A stretch of 64,000 nt of DNA from CAG-390 sp045541375 (GTDB lineage Bacteria; Bacillota; Clostridia; Oscillospirales; CAG-272): assembly GCA_045541375.1 (NCBI GenBank), contig JAZQJB010000144.1, forward strand, positions 124,001 to 188,000, written 5' to 3'. The position numbers and the translations under genes were made by a program. Shown one piece after another: positions 35,066 to 43,657 of this stretch. A model generated the notes under the pieces. It searched no databases and was not told where the DNA came from. It worked only from the letters and a program-made list of their open reading frames with translations. Position 1 is the first letter of the stretch, and the number at the start of each line of letters is the position of its first letter.

Positions 35066-36840
35066 TAAATATCCCCTCCTTCATCCTCAAGCTTCTGAAG
35101 CTTGACCATCTTTGCGTACTCTTCACAGTTGTCGCACAGTTCCTTATGAGTACCAACAGCAGTTACAGATCCATCTTCAACAAGTATGATCTTATCCATA
35201 TTCTCAACTGTAGAAATTCGATGTGCAATTAAAATTGTAGTTTTTCCGATGCGCTCACGTTTCAGATTCTCAAGAATTGTCTTTTCCGTCTTAGTATCGA
35301 CAGCAGAAACGGAATCGTCGAGTATCAGTATAGGAGCATCCTTTAGCAACGCTCGAGCAATTGAAATTCTCTGCTTCTGTCCACCGGAAACCGTAACTCC
35401 TCTTTCACCAAGCATGGTGTCATATCCTTCCGCAAATTCGGAAATATTGCCATGCACATCGGCGAGTGCGGCAACTCTCTGAATTTCGGTCATATTCTCA
35501 TCATCGGTATAAAATGAAATATTACTCTTGATCGTATCACTGAAAAGGAAATTATCCTGCGGTACGTATGCAGCTGCACCTCTGACCTGCTTGATTGGAA
35601 GCGTGTTTACATCCTTACCGTCGATAAATAACATATTATCATCAATGTTGTAAATTCTGAGGATCAGATCAACAATGGTAGTTTTGCCGGAGCCGGTTTT
35701 GCCGACGATTCCAACATTTTCACCTGCATTGATCTTAAAGGAAACGTTTTTGAGAGCGTCCCTGTCGCCATCGGGGAAAGTAAATGAAAGGTTGCGGAAT
35801 TCAATATTTCCCTTGATATCCTCTGTTGCACAAACCCTATCTCTGTCTTTAACATCGATAGGGGCGTCAAGAAGCTCACCGATTCTCTTTAATGAAGCAC
35901 GGCCGCGGGAAGTCATGTCAATCAGTTCGGAAACTGCCATTACAGGCCAGATGACCGATGTAAAGTAACCGATAAATTCAACGAGCTGACCCGCGTCGAA
36001 CCTATCAAGGTAAACAAGGTATCCGCCATATCCGAGAATAACGCAAACAACGGATTCAACAAAAAGAGTAACAAATATTCTGAGAAGAACACTTGCTCTT
36101 GTATATTCAAGGTTTGCTTCCTCATTTTTAACGTTAAGTTTTTTGAACGCAAGAAGTTCTTTCGCTTCTTTTACGTATGCCTTGATTACCGCAATACCGG
36201 AAAAGCTTTCCTGCGAAAAATCAGAAAGATTAGAATACGCTTCCTGGCGTTTGTCCCACTTTTTCATTAGAGATCTTCCAATAATTGCAGAAACTGCAAG
36301 AAGGAAAATCAAAGGCAAGCAGGAAAGGAGAGTAAGGCTGCTGCTCATACGCCACATTTTGAGGATTGCAAGCACACCAAGCAAAAGCGCGTCGCAAAAC
36401 ATCATAAACCCCCATCCAAAACATTCTTGAACCGTGTCAAGATCGTTTGTATAGAGCGACATCAGATTTCCGACTTTATTAACCTGGTAATACTGATGAG
36501 AAAGCTCTTTGGAGCGCGCAAACATTCTGTTTCGCAGATCAGTTTCAAGTTTAATTGCGGCACCAAAGAAGCAGACTCTCCACAAGAATCTTCCGATAAG
36601 CATCATCGCTATTACAAACAGCATCGGCAGACAGATCTTGTCGAGAAGGAAACTCATATCAAAAGGATACGCTTGCCCGTCAACGGTAACCATTCCCGTA
36701 TTAAAGCCATTGACAATCATCTGATAGAATTCAGGAATTTCAAGCTGGAAATAATCCACTCCGATAAGGGCAATCGTGCCGAGCAACAACATCCACCCGT
36801 ATTTCAAATAGTATTTATTTATATGTTTACCGAAGATCAT
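35065..36840 (-). CDS. ABC exporter half-transporter, degenerate-ATPase partner
   Basis: A 591-residue half-transporter with six membrane helices (about 15-310) and an ATPase domain with Walker A GKTGSGKTT and signature VSGGQKQR. Walker B reads ILILDDSVSAVD, so the catalytic Glu is replaced by Asp, the mark of the silent site in asymmetric exporters such as BmrC and TM287. Together with the previous entry it should make one working and one non-hydrolysing site. ATG 36840 with AAGGAGAGG upstream is chosen; the frame runs further up without family support. Confidence 0.9.
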   Translation of the reverse strand: MIFGKHINKYYLKYGWMLLLGTIALIGVDYFQLEIPEFYQMIVNGFNTGMVTVDGQAYPFDMSFLLDKICLPMLFVIAMMLIGRFLWRVCFFGAAIKLETDLRNRMFARSKELSHQYYQVNKVGNLMSLYTNDLDTVQECFGWGFMMFCDALLLGVLAILKMWRMSSSLTLLSCLPLIFLLAVSAIIGRSLMKKWDKRQEAYSNLSDFSQESFSGIAVIKAYVKEAKELLAFKKLNVKNEEANLEYTRASVLLRIFVTLFVESVVCVILGYGGYLVYLDRFDAGQLVEFIGYFTSVIWPVMAVSELIDMTSRGRASLKRIGELLDAPIDVKDRDRVCATEDIKGNIEFRNLSFTFPDGDRDALKNVSFKINAGENVGIVGKTGSGKTTIVDLILRIYNIDDNMLFIDGKDVNTLPIKQVRGAAAYVPQDNFLFSDTIKSNISFYTDDENMTEIQRVAALADVHGNISEFAEGYDTMLGERGVTVSGGQKQRISIARALLKDAPILILDDSVSAVDTKTEKTILENLKRERIGKTTILIAHRISTVENMDKIILVEDGSVTAVGTHKELCDNCEEYAKMVKLQKLEDEGGDI

Positions 36841-36874
36841 TTGCCTCTCCTTAATCATTGTGTTCAATGCAACT

Positions 36875-36903
36875 ATTATACTACATTGAGTTACAAAAGT
36901 CAA
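36875..36903 (-). promoter_or_regulatory. Promoter for the ABC exporter, with overlapping inverted repeat
   Basis: TTGACT (36903-36898), 17 bp, TATAAT (36880-36875) on the minus strand. An imperfect 26-bp inverted repeat with TCAATG arms (TCAATGnA..TnCATTGA), about 36865-36890, covers the -10 box, a natural operator position. No regulator gene is adjacent. Confidence 0.75.
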
Positions 36904-37044
36904 CCTCAAAACAAATATTCTTGTAAACTTGTTGTTGCAAATCATATTGTAACACTGTATACCGTTAGTTGAGTACGAACCGATGTAATAATTATGAACC
37001 TCATTTACATACACAGCAACAATTGAGCCTCAAAATGGTATAAT

Positions 37045-37091
37045 CAGCCAAGAAATAAAAAGCCAAAGGCACTGTCGATCGACAGTGCCTT
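37045..37091 (-). terminator. Rho-independent terminator after the GH4 gene
   Basis: A perfect 26-bp palindrome at 37066-37091 (AAGGCACTGTCGA and its complement), followed on the minus strand by CTTTTTATTT. The rest of 36904-37065 shows no gene. Confidence 0.85.
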
Positions 37092-37103
37092 ATACTGTAT
37101 CTG

Positions 37104-38423
37104 TTAGAAAATCGGATAACCTGCGTTTGTGTGTGCTTCAACAAGTTCGTTGACCATTGCAACAATCTCATCAGTAGAAAGACACATGCCCGTTCTGGGA
37201 TCCATCATAGCAGCCTGGTAAAGAGTTTCGATCTTTCCAGTGACAGCAGCTTCAATAGTCAGCATCTGCGGATAAATATTCGAGGAGTTCATAGCCGCAA
37301 GCTGAGTGGGAAGCGGACCAACATAAGTGGGTGTGATACCGCTCTTATCAACAAAGCAAGGAACTTCAACGCACGCTTCTGCAGGAAGGTTGGGGATAAG
37401 ACCGTTATTGATAACGTTTCCGCCTATCTTGAAAGGTTTTCCGGTGACGATCGCTTCCATAATTCTTGAAGCATATTCGTGAGAACGCTTGTGCTCTGGT
37501 GTGATACCGTTCATTAGGTCCGCTCTCTGCTGTGCCCACTTTACGATATGCTTTTCACATCTGCGGGGGTACTCATCAAGCGGGATATTGAACTTTTCAA
37601 CAAGATCTTCACGTCCGGGCTTTATATAGAAGCTGTTGTACTCTGCATTATGTTCGCTCGACTCAGTGCAGTAATATCCAAACTTATCGATATAATCAAA
37701 ACGAACCATATCCTTATGAGGCTCACCTGCATTCATAGCCTTAGCGCGACGCTTGATCTCGGGATAGAGGTCATTGCCATTCTTGTCGTGTATCTCAAGA
37801 AGCCATGCCATGTGGTTGATACCGGCAATCTTCTCCTGACGTCCTTCAATGTACTCTTCCATTCCAAGACTCTTGAGAAGCTTTTCGGAACATACCTGGA
37901 CGCTATGGCAAAGACCAATAGATTTAATGGGAGTGAATCTTTCCATATATCCGGCGAGGATCGCCATCGGATTGGTATAATTAAGGAAATACGCATCCGG
38001 ACATACTTTTGCCATGTCGGCGGCAAAGTCCTTAAGCACGTGAATGGTGCGCATACCTCTCATAATGCCGCCGATACCAAGAGTATCGCCGATTGTCTGA
38101 TTGATGCCGTATTTCTTGGGAATAGCAAAGTCGATTTTTGTGCAAGGATCATAAAGTCCGACCTGAATAGCATTAATTACAAAATTAGCTCCCTTAAGTG
38201 CCTTCTTGCGGTTCTCAACGCCAAGATATTTCTTAACCTTAGCTTTGTTTCCGTTGATAACCTTATTGAGCTGAGTGATCAGCATATAAGAATCCTCAAG
38301 TCTTTCGCCATCAATGTCATAAAGAGCAATCTCGACATCTCTAAAACAATCGCACATAAGTGTGTCGCCGAGAACCTTTTTGACGAACACGCTGCTTCCT
38401 GCGCCCATAAATGTAATTTTCAT
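37104..38423 (-). CDS. GH4-family alpha-galactosidase-type glycosidase
   Basis: A 439-residue glycoside hydrolase family 4 enzyme; these need NAD+ and Mn2+ and work by an oxidation-elimination route. The N-terminal nucleotide fold is ITFMGAGSSVFVKKVLGD. NYTNPMAI and the metal-site motif CHSVQ near residue 175 point to the MelA-like alpha-galactosidase group rather than the 6-phospho-alpha-glucosidases. ACGGAGG precedes the ATG. It is a single-gene transcript with its own promoter and terminator; no sugar transporter is beside it. Confidence 0.88.
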   Translation of the reverse strand: MKITFMGAGSSVFVKKVLGDTLMCDCFRDVEIALYDIDGERLEDSYMLITQLNKVINGNKAKVKKYLGVENRKKALKGANFVINAIQVGLYDPCTKIDFAIPKKYGINQTIGDTLGIGGIMRGMRTIHVLKDFAADMAKVCPDAYFLNYTNPMAILAGYMERFTPIKSIGLCHSVQVCSEKLLKSLGMEEYIEGRQEKIAGINHMAWLLEIHDKNGNDLYPEIKRRAKAMNAGEPHKDMVRFDYIDKFGYYCTESSEHNAEYNSFYIKPGREDLVEKFNIPLDEYPRRCEKHIVKWAQQRADLMNGITPEHKRSHEYASRIMEAIVTGKPFKIGGNVINNGLIPNLPAEACVEVPCFVDKSGITPTYVGPLPTQLAAMNSSNIYPQMLTIEAAVTGKIETLYQAAMMDPRTGMCLSTDEIVAMVNELVEAHTNAGYPIF

Positions 38424-38453
38424 ATTAAACAGCCTCCGTTTTTTATATGTATC

Positions 38454-38482
38454 ATTATATCACAATTTACTAACAATTACAA
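38454..38482 (-). promoter_or_regulatory. Sigma-A promoter for the GH4 gene
   Basis: TTGTAA (38482-38477), 17 bp, TATAAT (38459-38454) on the minus strand. Confidence 0.75.
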
Positions 38483-38541
38483 TATAGAGAAGTAATTTTA
38501 TCGCTAATATAACATTTTTTCAAGTTTTTTTGTAAAACCCC

Positions 38542-38570
38542 TTGAAATATTATTTGAAATATGATATAAT
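38542..38570 (+). promoter_or_regulatory. Sigma-A promoter for tRNA-Ser
   Basis: TTGAAA (38542-38547), 17 bp, TATAAT (38565-38570), 37 nt before the mature tRNA. Confidence 0.8.
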
Positions 38571-38607
38571 ATTGCACGTTGATCGAAAGATCACAGCAAA
38601 TTAATAC

Positions 38608-38696
38608 GGAGCGGTATCGAAGAGGTCATAACGGGGCTGACTCGAAATCAGTTTGCGGGCAACCGCACGTGGGTTCGAATCCCACCCGCTCCGCCA
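38608..38696 (+). tRNA. tRNA-Ser (anticodon CGA)
   Basis: An 89-nt class II tRNA including encoded CCA. The acceptor GGAGCGG (38608-38614) pairs with CCGCTCC (38686-38692); discriminator G; CCA 38694-38696. The anticodon loop CTCGAAA gives CGA. The extra arm GCGGGCAACCGC marks tRNA-Ser. The T arm is GTGGG-TTCGAAT-CCCAC. Confidence 0.95.
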
Positions 38697-38731
38697 AAAA
38701 AGCACTGTCGAGCAGTGCTTTTCTTTTTATC
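38697..38731 (+). terminator. Rho-independent terminator after tRNA-Ser
   Basis: AAAAGCACTG pairs with CAGTGCTTTT around a short TCGAG loop, then TTCTTTTT. The symmetric arms could also serve the convergent cyclase gene. Confidence 0.82.
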
Positions 38732-38748
38732 AAATTGAGCGATAAGGT

Positions 38749-39342
38749 TTACAGATCGATCAAAATAGCCCTGCAAGGCGATCCTTCGGCACCCGCCAGG
38801 TTTATCGGTGCCGCATTCAAAAGATAAACGCCCTCGGGAACATGTGCAAGCCGAATGCCCTCCAGGAGGACAACCTCGGCTGCGAGAAGTACCTTGTGGA
38901 CAGCCATGGGAGCGTCTTCGGGACCCACAGTTTGTGATTCATTACCCAATAAATATATTCCTGTATCAGCAAAGACTTTTGCAGCTTCCAATGAAACTGT
39001 TGTCTTCCCTTTCAAAAGAATTCGCTTGGAACACTCTAAAGAAATCGACTTTGCCTTATCGATGATTCTCTGAGCATCGTTTGCGGTAACTGTACCTTCA
39101 AAATCTGTGACATAAGCCTCACCAACAAATTTCGAAAGATCAATTTGTTCAACGTTCTTTGCACCATTTATAAAATGAGAAGGTGCGTCAATATGTGTTC
39201 CGTTGTGTGCGCACATTGAGAATGAGGTCAAATTATAAAGATCACCATCATCTATCGAATTCAGTATTTGTTTCTCCGGTGCAGGATCTCCGGGCCACAC
39301 TACGCAAGAAAAGAGTTCTTGCGAAATATCATATATTTTCAT
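38749..39342 (-). CDS. Cyclase/kynurenine formamidase-family metal hydrolase
   Basis: A 197-residue protein of the putative cyclase family, which includes bacterial kynurenine formamidase. The metal motif HNGTHIDAPSHF (HxGTHxDxPxH) near residues 46-57 is intact, and VYLLNAAPINLAGAEGSP near the C-terminus is typical. No tryptophan-degradation genes are nearby, so the substrate is open. ATG 39342 with AGGTG upstream is preferred over GTG 39348. It lies downstream of serine dehydratase, separated by a hairpin. Confidence 0.8.
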   Translation of the reverse strand: MKIYDISQELFSCVVWPGDPAPEKQILNSIDDGDLYNLTSFSMCAHNGTHIDAPSHFINGAKNVEQIDLSKFVGEAYVTDFEGTVTANDAQRIIDKAKSISLECSKRILLKGKTTVSLEAAKVFADTGIYLLGNESQTVGPEDAPMAVHKVLLAAEVVLLEGIRLAHVPEGVYLLNAAPINLAGAEGSPCRAILIDL

Positions 39343-39356
39343 ATTCACACCTATCG

Positions 39357-39389
39357 TTACGCCCCTCGTTTATAAGACGAAGGGCGTAA
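39357..39389. other. Hairpin between serine dehydratase and cyclase genes
   Basis: TTACGCCCCTCGT (39357-39369) pairs with ACGAAGGGCGTAA (39377-39389) with one mismatch. The T run lies on the plus-strand side (TTCCTTTTTATT), while both flanking genes are on the minus strand, so it is not an ordinary terminator for them. It may be an mRNA processing or stability element. Confidence 0.5.
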
Positions 39390-39399
39390 TTCCTTTTTA

Positions 39400-40593
39400 T
39401 TAATAATGCTTAGCGAGACCGCCCTCGGAAGTCTCACGATAACTTGCATGAAGGTCCTTGCCCGTTTCATACATAGTCTTGACAACCATATCGAAAGAAA
39501 TCTTTCTTGTGCCGGTAAGGAAATTAGCGAGAGAAAGTGCATTCAAGGCCCTCATCGCAGCAACCGCATTTCGCTCGATACAAGGTATTTGGACAAGACC
39601 GCAAATGGGGTCGCATGTGAGACCGAGCATATGTTCCATTGACATTTCTGCTGCATATTCGATTTGATCGATGCCCATCTCAAATAACTCACAGAGTGCG
39701 GCGGCGGCCATCGAGCACGCAGTTCCAACCTCAGCTTGGCAACCGCATTCTGCACCGGAAATAGATGCATTTTGCTTTACGATATTACCAATCAATCCGC
39801 CGACCGCCAATGCATCAATTATCTTATCATCCGAAAAGCCCTTGGTATCTTGCATATACTTGAGAACCGCAGGAAGTACCGCACAAGCTCCGCAAGTGGG
39901 CGCAGTTACAATTCTTCCACAAGAAGCATTTTGCTCCGCTGCGGCAAAAGCATATGCGCACACAATACGATTCTGTCTTGTTTCGGGGCTTTCATCTATA
40001 TGCCGTCTTCCGTAAAGAAGCTGCGCTACTCGCTCAACCTTAAGACCGCCGGGCAAAATTCCGCTTGTAGTCAGTCCTGCTTGAATTTCCGCCTTCATAA
40101 CCTGCCAGACTTCAGCGAGGAAAGACTTGATATTCTCATCCTCACGCTCGTAAACGTAATCACAAAGACGAATATTTCGCGCAAGACAATAGTCTTCAAT
40201 TTCCTTGAAACAGGTCTCGGTATAGATTTCGGGAGGTTCAATGCTCTTCTCCCCCTCGACACGGATATCTCCACCGCCGATTGACATTACGCGTCTTTGA
40301 GCAACTATCTCACCGTTTTTATACGCTATAAAGTCCATTGTGTTTTCGTGCGGGAGATCCTTCTCTTCTGTATTAAATACTATTTCAACGTTACGCTCGC
40401 CAAATACATCCTTTACAGATACGTCGGTAAGATGTCCTTTTCCGGTCAGAGCAAGTGAACCGTATAAAATGACTTTGTAGCTATCTGCAGCGGGAGCGAC
40501 ACCAAGAAAATAGTGTGAAGCATATTCCGGTCCCATTGTGTGAGAGCTTGAGGGGCCGTTACCGATCTTATATAAATGTCTGAGTGACTTCAT
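39400..40593 (-). CDS. Single-chain L-serine ammonia-lyase (Fe-S)
   Basis: A 397-residue L-serine dehydratase turning L-serine into pyruvate and ammonia, with both the beta-type N-terminal domain (GPSSSHTMGP) and the alpha-type catalytic domain fused. Cysteines for the [4Fe-4S] cluster lie in TAPTCGAC, AECGCQAEVG and CDPICGLVQIPC. It is 2 nt after sufB. Placement next to Fe-S assembly genes and a ThrE-type exporter suggests handling of excess serine (inference). Start ATG 40593. Confidence 0.9.
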   Translation of the reverse strand: MKSLRHLYKIGNGPSSSHTMGPEYASHYFLGVAPAADSYKVILYGSLALTGKGHLTDVSVKDVFGERNVEIVFNTEEKDLPHENTMDFIAYKNGEIVAQRRVMSIGGGDIRVEGEKSIEPPEIYTETCFKEIEDYCLARNIRLCDYVYEREDENIKSFLAEVWQVMKAEIQAGLTTSGILPGGLKVERVAQLLYGRRHIDESPETRQNRIVCAYAFAAAEQNASCGRIVTAPTCGACAVLPAVLKYMQDTKGFSDDKIIDALAVGGLIGNIVKQNASISGAECGCQAEVGTACSMAAAALCELFEMGIDQIEYAAEMSMEHMLGLTCDPICGLVQIPCIERNAVAAMRALNALSLANFLTGTRKISFDMVVKTMYETGKDLHASYRETSEGGLAKHY

Positions 40594-40595
40594 AA

Positions 40596-41519
40596 TTAAT
40601 CAAGGAATCCTTTCAATATTCTTTCTTCCGCTTGCTTTTCGTCCAGACCGAGAGTCATAAGCTTGAGAAGCTGTTCGCCTGCGATCTTTCCGATAGCAGC
40701 CTCATGAACGAGAACAGAATCGGGATGTTCAGCGATAATTGCGGGGATTGAGCTGATTTTAGCTTTGCCCATAATGATCGAATCGCATTCAACGTGACCA
40801 AAGCATTCAGCTCTTCCGGTCATTTTCGGGTAAAAAACCTGCTCAGACTCATCTGTAGCTACACTTCGCGAAAGCACTCTGCCATTTGCACCATCACCCT
40901 CGAGAATAATTTCCATATCCGAACGTGCGGTCTGATTTCCGTGGGTCATAAGTTTTTCATTAATTATCACTTCGGCATTCTTGCCAACGACGATTTCTGT
41001 ATTTCGGTTAGTAGAATCGACACCCTTTATTTGCGTAGTTTCAAAAATTACGGATGAACCTTCCCCAACGTAAACTTTGGTTACGGGGTTGAGGATTCGC
41101 TCACCGCTTCCTTCGCCTTCCCCGTAATGCTTTTCGACGTAGCGAAGCTTAGTATTCTTTCCAATATAGAATGTATGAATACCATCGTGCTGAGCAGTTT
41201 CACAACCTGAATTATGAATTCCACAACCCGCGACAATAAGAACATCGCAATCATCACCGATATAAAAATCGTTATAGGTCATATCGGAGAGCCCGGATTG
41301 AGTGACGATAACAGGAATATGGACAGATTCGTTCTTTGTTCCATCTTTAATGCGAATATCTATACCGGGTTTGTCAGTCTTGGATTCGATCAAAATATTC
41401 GCTGTTGACGAGCGACTGTCAGCTTGTCCGTTCTTTCTGATATTGTATGCGCCCTGTGGCGTTTTTTCAAGGTCTGCTATCTGTCTGAGCAGTCCAAGTT
41501 CAGTTTGACTCAATGCCAT
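40596..41519 (-). CDS. SufB/SufD-family Fe-S scaffold protein
   Basis: A 307-residue SufB-type protein, much shorter than Escherichia coli SufB (about 495). The beta-helix core and C-terminal GHVECDSIIMGKAK..LVHEAAIGKI signature are present. The region that holds the reactive cysteine in E. coli SufB (GDKCGAH) has no Cys here. With sufC it forms a two-gene minimal Suf unit without sufD, sufS or sufU. Start ATG 41519; the frame is open to 41564 without family support, and AAAGGG is 11 nt upstream. Confidence 0.85.
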   Translation of the reverse strand: MALSQTELGLLRQIADLEKTPQGAYNIRKNGQADSRSSTANILIESKTDKPGIDIRIKDGTKNESVHIPVIVTQSGLSDMTYNDFYIGDDCDVLIVAGCGIHNSGCETAQHDGIHTFYIGKNTKLRYVEKHYGEGEGSGERILNPVTKVYVGEGSSVIFETTQIKGVDSTNRNTEIVVGKNAEVIINEKLMTHGNQTARSDMEIILEGDGANGRVLSRSVATDESEQVFYPKMTGRAECFGHVECDSIIMGKAKISSIPAIIAEHPDSVLVHEAAIGKIAGEQLLKLMTLGLDEKQAEERILKGFLD

Positions 41520-41524
41520 TTTCT

Positions 41525-42268
41525 TTACTGCCCTTTCTTCTCGTGATAAGTGACGCACTTGCATCCTGGGGTCGCCCCTGCGATGATTGACGGGAAGACT
41601 TCATCCTTCGATCCGCGTCTTTCGACACTACCGTTAGAAAGAACGACGATTTCATCCGCAAGACCGATGATTCTTTCCTGATGCGATATAATGATCATTG
41701 TTGCATCCGAATTCTTATGAAGATCGCCGAAGGTTTCTGTCAATTTAGCAAATGACCACAGATCTATTCCTGCTTCAGGTTCATCGAATATCATAAGTGA
41801 TGAGTTGCGCGCGAGTATCGTTGCAATCTCAATTCGCTTTACTTCTCCACCGGAAAGAGATGTGTTAACCTCTCTGTCAATATAGTCTGCAGCACACAGA
41901 CCTACTTTATTGAGATACATACAGCCCTCAGTAGTAGAGAGCTTGTCTTTTCCGGAAGCAAGCTCAAGCAGATCGCGGACTTTCAAACCTTTGAATCTGG
42001 GCGGCTGCTGAAAACCGTAGCTGATTCCAAGACGGGCGCGCTCGGTGATGCTCATATCGGTGATATCAACACCGTTGTAAATAATCTGACCCGAAGTAGG
42101 TTTAACAAGTCCCATAATGACTTTTGCGAGAGTAGTTTTACCTCCCCCATTCGGACCTGTCAAAACAACAAATCTCGAATCATCAATATCTAAATTGATG
42201 TTTTTGAGTATCTCTTTCGTTTCTTCGCCGTTAATGGCAACAAGAGAAAGATTTCTTATACTTAACAT
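41525..42268 (-). CDS. sufC: Fe-S assembly ATPase SufC
   Basis: A 247-residue ABC-type soluble ATPase that drives cluster assembly on SufB. Walker A GPNGGGKTT, signature LSGGEVKR and Walker B LMIFDEPEAGID match SufC. The C-terminal CKC near residue 237 is notable. GAGAGG lies upstream of ATG 42268. The sufB ribosome site overlaps its 3' end. Confidence 0.92.
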   Translation of the reverse strand: MLSIRNLSLVAINGEETKEILKNINLDIDDSRFVVLTGPNGGGKTTLAKVIMGLVKPTSGQIIYNGVDITDMSITERARLGISYGFQQPPRFKGLKVRDLLELASGKDKLSTTEGCMYLNKVGLCAADYIDREVNTSLSGGEVKRIEIATILARNSSLMIFDEPEAGIDLWSFAKLTETFGDLHKNSDATMIIISHQERIIGLADEIVVLSNGSVERRGSKDEVFPSIIAGATPGCKCVTYHEKKGQ

Positions 42269-42282
42269 TTTGTCCTCTCAAA

Positions 42283-43173
42283 TCAAATATATAGTTTTAA
42301 AGTGTCCTCGACCCAATAAACGAAATCAGCGTTCGGCAACAAATGCTCATACTCCTTCATTTTAAGGTATAGCTCGCATCCGTCAGAGGGGTCGTGCCAA
42401 ATGTCAACAAATACCGAATCATACATTCCTTTTTGCATTTGTTTTTCAGCAAAAACGAACGCATCCGATTCGACGATCATGATTTTGGTCGGATCAGGAA
42501 ATTGCGGTAAAATATATTTTGTGAATAATTCGATAACGTTTTTGCTACGTTCTACTACGGTCACAGACTTGACTTCAGGCTTAATTGCAGCCATAAAAGC
42601 AAAATATCCCAAACCTAAACCGTAAGTCAACACATTGCCGTGCGCAGCAGCTACAGCAGGTTTTGTAGTATTTGTTTCATTAGGCATAAGAGTCATCCAC
42701 TCGCGATTGTTTTCAATCACAGCAGGATATGGGTATTCTGTATCAAAAAAACCTATCTTCGGCAAGATTTTGCCATCGGCAAATATTACAGGATCGTCAT
42801 ATACAAAAGCCTCGTAAGCCTTGCATACTCTTGTTTCAAATGACCAATTACCGTTTTCACCCTTCGGGAACTTGATCATATTATAATATGGATCATCCAT
42901 AAAAGGCTTAATCTCAAGTTTTTTGAAACAAGGTAAGAAATGGGTACGAAAGAATTGCTTATCAGCGGGATTATCATAAATATCAAGTCCACAAGCCGCT
43001 GCAGCTAAATTGGCGAAAGCAAATTCCTCGCCTTCTGCATTCCCGCAAGTGATTTCATCAATCATCTCTTTGTCGATGTAATCAGGGGCAAGATTTAGAT
43101 ATATACTCAAAATTTTGAATAATCGCTGATTTGATTTTTCGTTGTAAGTTTCGTTTTTACTTAAAAGTGACAT
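42283..43173 (-). CDS. Putative SAM-binding protein, spermidine-synthase-like fold
   Basis: A 296-residue protein. The N-terminal 150 residues match no family I know. The C-terminal half is Rossmann-like: TYGLGLGYFAFMAA, VTVVERSKNVIELF and DSVFVDIWHDPSDG fit the loop, acidic motif and motif IV of spermidine synthase and related methyltransferases. The substrate is unknown. Start ATG 43173 has no ribosome site and lies 12 nt past the exporter stop, suggesting coupled translation. It lies 14 nt before sufC. Confidence 0.6.
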   Translation of the reverse strand: MSLLSKNETYNEKSNQRLFKILSIYLNLAPDYIDKEMIDEITCGNAEGEEFAFANLAAAACGLDIYDNPADKQFFRTHFLPCFKKLEIKPFMDDPYYNMIKFPKGENGNWSFETRVCKAYEAFVYDDPVIFADGKILPKIGFFDTEYPYPAVIENNREWMTLMPNETNTTKPAVAAAHGNVLTYGLGLGYFAFMAAIKPEVKSVTVVERSKNVIELFTKYILPQFPDPTKIMIVESDAFVFAEKQMQKGMYDSVFVDIWHDPSDGCELYLKMKEYEHLLPNADFVYWVEDTLKLYI

Positions 43174-43184
43174 ATTATTGTTGT

Positions 43185-43646
43185 TTAGTTTTTCTTCAGC
43201 ATTTTTACGATAGGTTTTTGAATACTCATCGCAATCGAGTATATGATCAAACCGGAAACAAGTCCGCAAGCGATTCCTGCGGATACCTCAAACATCATAA
43301 GACAAGATTCCCAAGCAAGCAAATACTGATCTGCGAGAAGATTACTGAAGGTTTGATAAAGATATTTTCCGGGCACAAGAATAATCTGCGCCGGAATCAA
43401 AAAGATAGTTGTCGGAGCTTTAAACAGCTTTGCAGAAATAGCACAACCAATATAAATTATTGTCGCGCCAAAAAAATTCGCTGCAAATTCCGGTAATCCG
43501 AAATCCAATGATACAAGGTAAATTCCCGTACCAATGATCCCAACGACCAATGAGGGCATAAGCGACCTAAGTGATGCACGAGCCATAAGTGAATAACCGC
43601 CAATTGCAAATACGGCTGCAATAAGCATAAATGCGATACGTTCCAT
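43185..43646 (-). CDS. Threonine/serine exporter, ThrE C-terminal-type subunit
   Basis: A 153-residue membrane protein with about five hydrophobic helices, like the short DUF3815/ThrE_2 subunit. AAGGAGG seven bases before ATG 43646 fixes the start and overlaps the stop of the partner gene region. It works with the next gene to export serine or threonine. No catalytic motif is expected. Confidence 0.82.
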   Translation of the reverse strand: MERIAFMLIAAVFAIGGYSLMARASLRSLMPSLVVGIIGTGIYLVSLDFGLPEFAANFFGATIIYIGCAISAKLFKAPTTIFLIPAQIILVPGKYLYQTFSNLLADQYLLAWESCLMMFEVSAGIACGLVSGLIIYSIAMSIQKPIVKMLKKN

Positions 43647-43657
43647 TATGCGCCTCC

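Noticed and set aside
36904..37065. Small gene or regulator between the ABC exporter and the GH4 gene
   Set aside because: No open frame with a ribosome site; only the GH4 terminator and AT-rich spacer.
37548..38495. Long open frame on the plus strand opposite the GH4 gene (315 codons)
   Set aside because: It lies opposite a well-supported GH4 gene and runs through its promoter; the translation shows no family features.
38608..38696. tRNA-Ser as an integration site for a mobile element
   Set aside because: No integrase, no repeat of the tRNA 3' end and no phage genes within the window.
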